Of a stretch of 15,405 nt of DNA, positions 1 through 6,861 are shown piece after piece. This DNA is from Clostridia bacterium (lineage in GTDB: Bacteria > Bacillota > Clostridia > UBA1381), in the NCBI GenBank assembly GCA_017420825.1, contig JAFQNU010000240.1, forward strand, positions 1 through 15,405, read 5' to 3'. How positions within the stretch are numbered: position 1 is the first letter of the stretch; each line of letters starts with the position of its first letter. The notes under the pieces are model-generated. The model worked only from the letters and a program-made list of their open reading frames with translations, made no database searches and had not been told where the DNA came from. The position numbers and the translations under genes were made by a program.

Positions 1-340
1 TAATATCATATTTTCTGCAGGCGTCTACAAATTCACGAACAACATCTCCGTTTCCGTTTTTCCACGGAGCATTTTTCACCGAATACTCAGTGTACTTTGA
101 AGGCCACAGAGCAAAACCGTCGTGGTGCTTTGCTGTAAATACAGCATACTTAGCTCCTGCTTCCTTTATGGTTTTAATCCATTGCTCACAATCAAGATTT
201 TCAGGATTAAATGTATTTATGTCTTGCTGTAACTTGTCGCAATCCTTCATATCATTAAATGTTCTTAGTCCAAAATGAAAGAACACACCAAGCTCCCAGT
301 CTAAAAATTCTTTCTGTCTTTTTGTAGGTAATTTACTCAT
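1..340 (-). CDS. GH29 alpha-L-fucosidase, N-terminal part (runs off left edge)
   Basis: GH29 enzymes remove alpha-L-fucose from glycans by a retaining mechanism. The open frame starts at ATG 338-340 and stays open to the window edge, giving 113 codons. An AAAGGG ribosome binding site lies 7 nt upstream (348-353). Seen in the sequence: WELGVFFHFG (about residues 15-24), the position of the family's usual W.(F/L)G.F.HWG signature, and AGAKYAVFTAKHHDGF (61-76), followed by LWPSKYTEYSV. This second block is a hallmark of the GH29 barrel. The nucleophile and acid/base residues would lie beyond the edge. There is no signal peptide; the protein begins MSKLPTKRQKEF, so it is probably cytoplasmic and would act on imported oligosaccharides. 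It is the last gene seen in the operon, 65 bp after the LRR/SGNH gene. Family assignment is firm; substrate and completeness cannot be judged. Confidence 0.9.
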   Translation of the reverse strand, partial: MSKLPTKRQKEFLDWELGVFFHFGLRTFNDMKDCDKLQQDINTFNPENLDCEQWIKTIKEAGAKYAVFTAKHHDGFALWPSKYTEYSVKNAPWKNGNGDVVREFVDACRKYDI

Positions 341-365
341 TTATTTTCCCTTTCAAGTAATTTTT

Positions 366-392
366 GTATGGGGCAGGGTAACTGCCCCATAC
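366..392 (-). other. Perfect 11-bp stem-loop between the LRR/SGNH gene and the fucosidase gene
   Basis: GTATGGGGCAG (366-376) pairs exactly with CTGCCCCATAC (382-392) around a 5-nt loop. It sits in the 65-bp gap 341-405, 13 bp after the upstream stop and ending 12 bp before the fucosidase ribosome binding site. On the transcribed (minus) strand it is followed by AAAAATTAC, not a U-tract, and on the plus strand by AATTTAAG, so it is not a standard intrinsic terminator on either strand. It could stabilise the 3' end of a processed transcript or tune expression of the last gene. Confidence 0.75.
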
Positions 393-405
393 AATTTAAG
401 TCAAA

Positions 406-3400
406 TTATTTTATAAACGCATCGCACAAAGGAGTCAAGCCTGTTAAACCATCCCAGAGCATAACCTTTACAACATTACCCTCTGAAGTTGTAAATCCGT
501 TATCAGGGAAAATGTTTTTCATGTATTGGTTATTCAGTTGAGTTGATTGACCGTCAATCACTTCATCATATGTTAATACCGCATCAACAGGCAACGCCTT
601 AACAAGCTTATCATCTGTTGTATATTCTGCAAAGATAAGCTTCGCAGATACAGACCTATCCTCTCCCCATACATTTCTTACTGCATTGGAAACAGCTACT
701 GTTACATTATCGTTTTCATACTTCATAATTCTGTATGGATATTTTGATGTTGTTACTGTATCCCAATCAGCTACTGCATTTTTAACCGCTTCCTTAGCTG
801 TCATTTGGATATGAGCGTCTATAATCTTATCTGATGTAGCGCTATATGTCACATCAGGAATAAAATCAATATCCTCAACATTCCACTCAGGCTTTAAGGT
901 TTTAGCCCATGTCATACCCGCAATATACTTACCAATATCATTTAAGTGAACAGCGTCTCTCTGCAATCCGCCCTTCATATCACTTGCTGATGTTGCACCT
1001 CTTAATCCTGCAAGATAGCTTGTTCTTGCATTTTCAATAGCTGTGCCAACAGGAATAACATACTTATAATCAGAATTGCTTGCAACAAATGCATTTGTCT
1101 GACTCATGATATACTCCCAATCACCGATTGTGTCACCTTCATTAAATCTGTTGTTATTGCCATTTGCAGTATCGTTTGGTGTCTCTTCTGATAACTGTCT
1201 CTCCTGCGACCAAATCATGTTAAATCCAAGCTCAACATTCTCATTTGTTGCAGTTTCCTTAAAGTAATTTGTTAAAAGGTCTAACCACTCTTCATCTGCC
1301 ACGTCAGAACCGTCAACAATTCCGCCGTTTAGTCCATAGCAAGCCTCAGGATACCATGCCTGTAATACTATAATATCCCAATCCTGAGCAGTAACACCAT
1401 ATTCAAGCGAAACACCTTCAATTGCCACTTCACCGTCATCAGAGGTCTGCTCTGTGTACAGATAGTAGTCCTCATATCCTTCTAATTTTTGAGCAGCTCT
1501 CCAATGCTCATAAAGTCTTGCGCCTGCGTGGAACATTCTTCCAACTATTACATCCTCTGCTCCAAGGTCGTTTGCAATATTCCACAAATACATCGTAGAA
1601 TCCTGCGTATAGCTGTTTCCTACTGCAAGTATTCTCAGTGATTCTCTTTCATCATAATTCAGACTGTTTGCCTTTGCGTATTCAAGTGCATACGCATTCT
1701 TATATGAATAAATTGTTGTTGATGCATCAAACGCACCCTCTGCAATTGCCTTAACATATACAGGAACTCTTACAGTTGAATTTGTTGCAGTTATGGCATT
1801 TACTGACAACGCTGTAACAGAGTCGGGTAATTCAATATATGCTCCGTCAATACCTGCAAATAAACCTGTACCAACACCTGTTATTCCCTCTTCTATAAAT
1901 ATCTTCTCAATATCAGCAGCATATTCTGACCATGGTGCAGATGTTAACTCTGCCAAATCGCCAAGTCCGTAAATTTCAAGTGTTCCCTCATTTGTAACAA
2001 CCCAGCTGATATTACCATCACTGCCTGTAGCTTTAATTGTTTCAACATTGAGACCTTTTTCAACAGCCTTTGTATATGCAGGTGAATCAGCATAGCAATA
2101 TACTGTATAATCCTCTGAATAATTATCACCCTGAATATTGTGAACTGATGAGAAGCTCTTACTTAATATTACCGCTCTCTCCAACGCTCCCGGAGATACT
2201 ACACCATCTGCATTTGATGTATTTTCAGGAATTTCAATAAATTCAAGACTGTATCCCTTGTGGAACATTCCATTGCTTATTGTAGTGAGTGATGACGGGA
2301 GAACTACTGTCTCAACAGCAAATGCTTCTGCAAAAGCATATCCTGAAATCTTTGTAATACCCTCATCAACTATTATCTTTTTAATATTGCTTGCGTAGCC
2401 TGTTACCTCTTTCCACGGTCTTTCGGTGGTGTTAGCACTCCAGATATCTCCCGGAATTTCTCCCTCGCCGTAAACTCTCAAGGTGTCTCCATCTATTTTC
2501 CACATAACTCCTGAGGACAGTGTTCCGCCGATTATAACATTAATTCCGTTAGCCTCGGCATATGCCTTAACTGCATCGCTCTCACACAAAATACCAAGAT
2601 TTTCATTGTGGTTTTGGAATGCATTTTCACCAATCTCTGTAACACTCTTTGCAATTGTTGCTTCAGTTGCATTAACAAGATTTGCAAATGCATAAGCACC
2701 GATTGCTGTTATACCGTTCTCCACCTTAATGCTTGTGATTTCATCAGCAACACTTGCCCATGGAGCAGGGTTTTCAACTGTATAATCACCGGTTGAACCA
2801 TTGCCCGACAGCTTCAAAACGCCTTCATCATTAATTATCCATGTTACACCGTTTTCAAGCGTTCCCTGACCTATATAGGTTTCCGTTTTCATACCTTGTG
2901 CCTTTGCATAAGCCTCTGCTTGTGAGCCTACTGCACAAACAACAGTTACATTTGCATTGTTACAATTTGAGAAAGCATTTTCGTTAATTGTTGTTTCGGG
3001 ATTTAAAACCTCTATTCTTTCAAGTCCCCATATTTCAGTAAACGTATATGCCGGTATATTGGTTATGCTTGCAGGTATAGTTATACTCTTTAAATCATCA
3101 CCTGTCTGCCTGATAAATGCTGTCCAACAGTTTGATGAATTAGTACATTCAAATCCATTAAACCCGTCTTCAAATATCAGGTTTTCAAGTCCGGTCAGGT
3201 TGTTCAGAGCAAGGCTTGCCGATGTCCATTTAAGAGTTTTTGGGATAACCAATGTTTTTAAATTAGCAAATCCCTTCCTATCACCTGTAACATAATGTGC
3301 GATTGAATTCGACTTACCTGATAAATCCAATCTGCTTATGTTATACGCTCCTGCAATCAAATTATGAGAGATATTTGTAACCGTATCAGCAATTACTACA

Positions 3401-4920
3401 GTTTGTGCTGCTGCATACTCAATTACTCCTTCTTTATATCCAAACAGATAATTCGGTAAAGAGGTTATACCATAGTCAACAATCATCGTTTTTAATCCGG
3501 TTGCATATTCTGCCCAACTGTACGACTCCGGTTCTGAATTCACTAAATATTCCGAACCGCTGATAACAAGAGTATCACCGCCATAAACTGCCCAATTTAC
3601 TGACCCTGTAGGATTGAGTGCAGTATCCCCGGCTACACCGTCAGTATATGTCTTATATCCGTCGGTATTTGCATAAGCTGAATTTATACCAACACAAGCT
3701 GCGGTAGCAGTTGAAAAAGCGTCCGCTCCGATTGATGTAACACTGTCAGGAATTACAACCGCCGCAAGCTTATCACAAAGCGCAAATGCACCTGCACCAA
3801 TTGAAACTACACCATTTGGAATTATTGCATTCTTTACATTCGAAAGACCATAGAAAGCATTTGCACCAATTGATGTTGCTCCGCTTTCAATTTTAATTGT
3901 TCTGATTTCATCAGCTACTGCATACCACGGTGCTTTTCCTGTCTCATAATCAGGAATTTCGCCCTCACCTGAAATAGTTAAAATATTGTCGGTAACATTA
4001 TATGATAATTCTCCGCATGAGCCTATATCGTCCATAGGAACAAATTTCAGATTATGAAAATCTGCATATTCCTCGGCAGATGTTCCGCTCACACCATATA
4101 CTGTCGCATATACTACATTACCCGGCAATTCTGCTGTTTCGGGATATACCCCATCAACCTTTTCCGTATGTGCCGCAATCGCATATTTATTAAAGGTTAC
4201 ACCAGGTCCGATAACTATTTTACTTATTTGTACATTATTATGGAAAGCATAGTTATCAACTATTGAATCACCAAAAATATTAATTGTTTTCATACCCTGA
4301 CAATTCATAAATGCATTTGCCTGAATATCTGAACCATTCACCGTTAATTCAGATATTCCTGTTCCTATAAAATCTTCTGTTCTTACGGTTTCAACAGTTT
4401 CGGGAAGATTAACACTTCCGCCAATGCCTGTATGACCGAGCTTTAGTTCCTTTATATTTTTAGGAATATTGATTTTTGTAAGCTGCTGACAGCCCACAAA
4501 TGCCCCCATCAGCACTTCACAGCTTTCAGGTAAAACTGCCTCTGTAAGACCCGTGTTATACCACTCAAAAAGTCTTCCGCCTACCTGAACAACTCCCTCA
4601 GGGATTATAACCTTTGTGATTTGTCCCTTATAGTCCTTCCATGGGTTGTTATCAGGATTTTGCTGATTTCCTATTTCATCAGCATCCTCACTTACTGCCT
4701 CAAAGGTAAATACTCCGTTTGAATCTATTGTCCACTTGTAATTGTCTCTTACTATATCTTCAGGTACAGCCGCCAAATCAGCATTGCCTGTTCCCTGTCC
4801 GTTTTCTGCCACACCCCAGTAGCCGCCTGCAATTATTGCAGCCTCCTCTGCGTATGTAACAGGTGCAACCAACGACACCAGCATACACAAAGAAACAATT
4901 AAACCAAAAATTTTCTTCAT
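406..4920 (-). CDS. Secreted multi-module BspA-type LRR protein with SGNH/DUF4886-like hydrolase domain
   Basis: I place the start at ATG 4918-4920 because AAGGAG (4930-4935) lies 9 nt upstream; an in-frame ATG at 4938 would add six residues with a weaker site. The protein is ~1504 residues. It has a signal peptide (MKKIFGLIVSLCMLVSLVAPVTYA, cleavage near 24). Six W-x-(I/V)...(I/L)-x-(G) modules begin near residues 61, 304, 441, 691, 804 and 970; most are followed by an 'aPW...I..I.I..GIT.IG..AF' LRR_5/BspA segment. Residues ~1095-1354 form an SGNH/DUF4886-like domain: GNSYTQDS (Ser1103), a VG.MFHAGA.L..HW block, and RDAVHLN (Asp1322, His1325) as the expected Ser-Asp/His residues. The last ~100 residues are a small beta domain with VKVMLWDGLTGLTPLC. 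LRR arrays of this type bind proteins or glycans; SGNH domains are often carbohydrate O-acyl esterases, so extracellular deacetylation is my inference. No LPXTG, SLH or dockerin is seen. Confidence 0.88.
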   Translation of the reverse strand: MKKIFGLIVSLCMLVSLVAPVTYAEEAAIIAGGYWGVAENGQGTGNADLAAVPEDIVRDNYKWTIDSNGVFTFEAVSEDADEIGNQQNPDNNPWKDYKGQITKVIIPEGVVQVGGRLFEWYNTGLTEAVLPESCEVLMGAFVGCQQLTKINIPKNIKELKLGHTGIGGSVNLPETVETVRTEDFIGTGISELTVNGSDIQANAFMNCQGMKTINIFGDSIVDNYAFHNNVQISKIVIGPGVTFNKYAIAAHTEKVDGVYPETAELPGNVVYATVYGVSGTSAEEYADFHNLKFVPMDDIGSCGELSYNVTDNILTISGEGEIPDYETGKAPWYAVADEIRTIKIESGATSIGANAFYGLSNVKNAIIPNGVVSIGAGAFALCDKLAAVVIPDSVTSIGADAFSTATAACVGINSAYANTDGYKTYTDGVAGDTALNPTGSVNWAVYGGDTLVISGSEYLVNSEPESYSWAEYATGLKTMIVDYGITSLPNYLFGYKEGVIEYAAAQTVVIADTVTNISHNLIAGAYNISRLDLSGKSNSIAHYVTGDRKGFANLKTLVIPKTLKWTSASLALNNLTGLENLIFEDGFNGFECTNSSNCWTAFIRQTGDDLKSITIPASITNIPAYTFTEIWGLERIEVLNPETTINENAFSNCNNANVTVVCAVGSQAEAYAKAQGMKTETYIGQGTLENGVTWIINDEGVLKLSGNGSTGDYTVENPAPWASVADEITSIKVENGITAIGAYAFANLVNATEATIAKSVTEIGENAFQNHNENLGILCESDAVKAYAEANGINVIIGGTLSSGVMWKIDGDTLRVYGEGEIPGDIWSANTTERPWKEVTGYASNIKKIIVDEGITKISGYAFAEAFAVETVVLPSSLTTISNGMFHKGYSLEFIEIPENTSNADGVVSPGALERAVILSKSFSSVHNIQGDNYSEDYTVYCYADSPAYTKAVEKGLNVETIKATGSDGNISWVVTNEGTLEIYGLGDLAELTSAPWSEYAADIEKIFIEEGITGVGTGLFAGIDGAYIELPDSVTALSVNAITATNSTVRVPVYVKAIAEGAFDASTTIYSYKNAYALEYAKANSLNYDERESLRILAVGNSYTQDSTMYLWNIANDLGAEDVIVGRMFHAGARLYEHWRAAQKLEGYEDYYLYTEQTSDDGEVAIEGVSLEYGVTAQDWDIIVLQAWYPEACYGLNGGIVDGSDVADEEWLDLLTNYFKETATNENVELGFNMIWSQERQLSEETPNDTANGNNNRFNEGDTIGDWEYIMSQTNAFVASNSDYKYVIPVGTAIENARTSYLAGLRGATSASDMKGGLQRDAVHLNDIGKYIAGMTWAKTLKPEWNVEDIDFIPDVTYSATSDKIIDAHIQMTAKEAVKNAVADWDTVTTSKYPYRIMKYENDNVTVAVSNAVRNVWGEDRSVSAKLIFAEYTTDDKLVKALPVDAVLTYDEVIDGQSTQLNNQYMKNIFPDNGFTTSEGNVVKVMLWDGLTGLTPLCDAFIK
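2869..4014 (-). repeat. LRR cassette, copy A (modules 2-3 of the LRR/SGNH protein)
   Basis: Residues ~303-684 of the LRR/SGNH protein. This stretch is collinear with 11675-12808 in the beta-helix gene. Shared landmarks in the same order: 'SGxGExPDYxxGKxPW', 'KNAIIP', 'VPDSV/IPDSV', 'GYKxYTxGVxGD', 'NWAVYGGDTLVISG', 'VVIAD.VT', 'ALVLEEGF/NLIFEDGF', 'LNPET.I.ENAF' and a closing 'GS.AE.(Y/F)A...G' cap. By eye about half of the residues match. At DNA level most of it has diverged, but 3569-3594 is identical to 12357-12382. Confidence 0.85.
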
Positions 4921-4929
4921 TTTTTTACA

Positions 4930-4935
4930 CTCCTT
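4930..4935 (-). promoter_or_regulatory. Ribosome binding site deciding the start of the LRR/SGNH gene
   Basis: AAGGAG on the minus strand, 9 nt before ATG 4918-4920. It lies inside the first codons of the longer reading starting at 4938, which favours the shorter start and gives a textbook signal peptide beginning MKKIFG. The rest of the 59-bp gap 4921-4979 shows no convincing promoter. Confidence 0.7.
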
Positions 4936-4979
4936 CATATTTTTTATCCTGTTTTACACAAAATCAATATACTGCTCTA

Positions 4980-5852
4980 TCACCCCTTTACTGCACCCAG
5001 CATTACTCCGCTCATAAAATATTTCTGTATGAACGGATAAACTGCAAGGATTGGTAATACTGCAACAATAATCGTAGCTGACCTGATTGTTGCAGGCATA
5101 ACCGTTACAGCACTTGCATCCAAAGATGAATTCATAACAGTTGTTCTGCTGTTTTCAACCATTCTTTGAAGCAATAACTGCATCGGGATTTTACTGTCAT
5201 CATTAATATAAATCATGGCATCATACCACGAATTCCAGTGTCCCACCGCAATCCACAAAAGCAAAGTCATAATAATAGGCTTTGACAGAGGGATATATAT
5301 GCCGAAGAATATCCGAAATTCTGACGCACCGTCAAGAATTGCCGACTCATGCAAAGATTCAGGAATTGACATGAAAAATGACCTTGCAATAATCGCATTG
5401 TATGCCGTAATTAAACACGGTAATATGTAAACCCATCTGTTATCTAAAAGCTTCAGGTTTTTAATAATAAGGTATGTCGGTATTGTTCCTCCCGAAAAAA
5501 GCATGGTAAATATCAGTAAAAACGACAACAGCCTTCTTGCAGGCATTTCCTTACGGCTAAGTCCGTACGCATACATCAGAGTAACAAGTAATGCTAACGC
5601 AGTACCCAATATGGTTCTGAAAAGTGTATTACCGTAAGCAAACAAAATATTTTCGTCTGATAAAACCTGTCGGTATGCATTCAAATCGGGATTTAATGTG
5701 AACAAATGTAACCCTTCCTTAACAGCATCAGCCGTACTGCTTATTGACAATACTGCTGTATACCAGAAAGGATACAGGCACACAATAGCAAACATAGAAA
5801 GCAATGCTATATTAAAAACATTAAATATTTTTTCTCCCTTTGTTCTTTTCAT
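4980..5852 (-). CDS. Carbohydrate ABC transporter permease, CUT1 family (YtcP/AraQ-like)
   Basis: This is the second membrane subunit of a sugar importer; it pairs with the preceding permease to form the channel. It has 290 residues, the normal family length. A hydrophobic N-terminal segment (~13-38) is followed by further membrane segments at ~76-98, ~108-128, ~140-158, ~188-203 and ~255-272. The cytoplasmic EAA-type loop that docks with the ATPase is ESAILDGASEFRIFFGIYIP (~169-188), with the conserved D-G-A. The C-terminus SGVMLGAVKG matches the usual ...GxxxGAVKG end of this subfamily. The start is ATG 5850-5852, with AAGGGGG (5860-5866) 7 nt upstream; this site overlaps the stop codon of the first permease, so the two are probably translationally coupled (12-bp gap). 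The family is certain; the exact sugar cannot be read from the sequence. Confidence 0.95.
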   Translation of the reverse strand: MKRTKGEKIFNVFNIALLSMFAIVCLYPFWYTAVLSISSTADAVKEGLHLFTLNPDLNAYRQVLSDENILFAYGNTLFRTILGTALALLVTLMYAYGLSRKEMPARRLLSFLLIFTMLFSGGTIPTYLIIKNLKLLDNRWVYILPCLITAYNAIIARSFFMSIPESLHESAILDGASEFRIFFGIYIPLSKPIIMTLLLWIAVGHWNSWYDAMIYINDDSKIPMQLLLQRMVENSRTTVMNSSLDASAVTVMPATIRSATIIVAVLPILAVYPFIQKYFMSGVMLGAVKG

Positions 5853-5864
5853 ATCATCGCCCCC

Positions 5865-6797
5865 TTACATTATTCCCATTTCTTTATCTGTCAGCTTATT
5901 GGTTATGTAATTGGCACCTAATACAAACACCATACCAACCACTGACTTAAACAAGCCCACTGCCGTACCTTTTGCATAATCCAATTGCTGGAGTTGTCTT
6001 AAATTGTATGTGTCTATTATGTCTGCAACATTATAAACTGTAGGATTGTACAGGTTATAAATCTGGTCAAAGCCGGCATTTAAAACCGAACCGAGATTTA
6101 AAATAAATACTGTTATAATAGTAGGCAGAATTGTAGGCAAAATAACATGAATAATCTGCTTTAGTCTTCCTGCACCGTCTACAACCGCCGCCTCAATAAC
6201 AGAATCATCAACACTGCATATAGCGGCAAGATAAATAACACTGCTCCAGCCAACACCCTGAATTATATTAGTTACCAGAAGCATAACTATAAACCAAAAC
6301 TCTTCACCAAAGAAAATTATGCTCTCCTTCATGCCAAATGCCTTTAGCACAAAGTTTACAGGGCCTTCTGTTGAGAACATCATTGTTACAATTCCGCCCA
6401 AAACAACCCACGACATAAAGTAAGGCAGATATGATATTGTCTGAACTGTCTTTTTAAATGCTTTACACCTTAATTCATTTATCAGCAATGCGAGAATAAT
6501 CGGTGCAGGGAAGCTTGTAATAAGCTTTAAAAAACTAATCATAACCGTATTTCTTAAAACTCTCGGAAATTCCATGCTTTTAAACACCGATACAAAATTT
6601 TCAAAGCCTACCCAATCACTGCCTAAAATTCCTGCTCTTATTTTATAATCCTTAAATGCAATTAAAAGTCCGCCCATAGGCAAATAATTAAAGATTATAA
6701 GTGCTATGAGTCCCGGAAGAACAAAAAGCAGTAATTCCAATCTGTTTAAGCTTATTTTAAACTTCTTTTTGCCTGTCTTCATTTTTGTAGATTTCAT
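5865..6797 (-). CDS. Sugar ABC transporter permease, CUT1 family (LplB/YteP-like)
   Basis: This is the first membrane subunit of the importer. I place the start at ATG 6795-6797 (310 residues) because GGAAAGGA (6808-6815) lies 10 nt upstream. The longer reading from GTG 6848 lacks a binding site and runs through a stem-loop. A basic N-terminus (MKSTKMKTGKKKFK) precedes membrane segment 1 (~22-40, LLLFVLPGLIALIIFNYLP), and PMGGLLIAFKDYK follows, which is typical of LplB-type permeases. The EAA loop is IEAAVVDGAGRLKQIIHVIL (~202-221), with the conserved D-G-A. The C-terminus NKLTDKEMGIM is also typical. No ATPase gene is seen in the window; known CUT1 systems in Bacillota usually borrow a shared MsmX-type ATPase. 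It follows the solute-binding gene after a 64-bp gap. Confidence 0.95.
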   Translation of the reverse strand: MKSTKMKTGKKKFKISLNRLELLLFVLPGLIALIIFNYLPMGGLLIAFKDYKIRAGILGSDWVGFENFVSVFKSMEFPRVLRNTVMISFLKLITSFPAPIILALLINELRCKAFKKTVQTISYLPYFMSWVVLGGIVTMMFSTEGPVNFVLKAFGMKESIIFFGEEFWFIVMLLVTNIIQGVGWSSVIYLAAICSVDDSVIEAAVVDGAGRLKQIIHVILPTILPTIITVFILNLGSVLNAGFDQIYNLYNPTVYNVADIIDTYNLRQLQQLDYAKGTAVGLFKSVVGMVFVLGANYITNKLTDKEMGIM

Positions 6798-6807
6798 TAT
6801 TTTAAAA

Positions 6808-6815
6808 TCCTTTCC
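6808..6815 (-). promoter_or_regulatory. Ribosome binding site deciding the start of the first permease
   Basis: GGAAAGGA on the minus strand, 10 nt before ATG 6795-6797. It lies just downstream of the stem-loop 6821-6855, leaving the site single-stranded when the hairpin forms. Confidence 0.65.
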
Positions 6816-6820
6816 AACAT

Positions 6821-6855
6821 CAGGCTTTCGGGGTACAGAAAACTGCACCAGCCTG
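6821..6855 (-). other. Stem-loop between the solute-binding gene and the permease genes
   Basis: Outer arms CAGGCT (6821-6826) and AGCCTG (6850-6855) pair over 6 bp. Inner arms GGTACAG (6832-6838) and CTGCACC (6843-6849) pair over 7 positions, one a wobble in RNA, around a 4-nt loop. A 5-nt bulge (6827-6831) separates the two helices. On the transcript it starts 6 nt after the TGA of the binding-protein gene. No U-tract follows. Such hairpins after binding-protein genes are known in sugar operons (malE-malF is the classic case) to protect the upstream mRNA and reduce permease expression; that role here is inferred. Confidence 0.7.
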
Positions 6856-6861
6856 AAAATA

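Noticed and set aside
366..392. Intrinsic terminator ending the operon before the fucosidase gene.
   Set aside because: No U-tract follows on either strand, and the downstream gene is in the same direction with its binding site only 12 bp away.
1944..4014. Recurring short motifs in the LRR/SGNH gene as a possible CRISPR or DNA tandem-repeat array.
   Set aside because: The repetition is at protein level (LRR modules of irregular length) with diverged DNA; there are no constant repeats and spacers.
4921..4979. Internal promoter in the 59-bp gap before the LRR/SGNH gene (TTGATT followed by an A-rich stretch).
   Set aside because: No acceptable -10 box at the right spacing; in such AT-rich DNA this level of match is expected by chance.
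6798..6848. GTG at 6848 as the start of the first permease.
   Set aside because: It lacks a ribosome binding site, adds a non-family N-terminus and overlaps the stem-loop; ATG 6797 has GGAAAGGA upstream.
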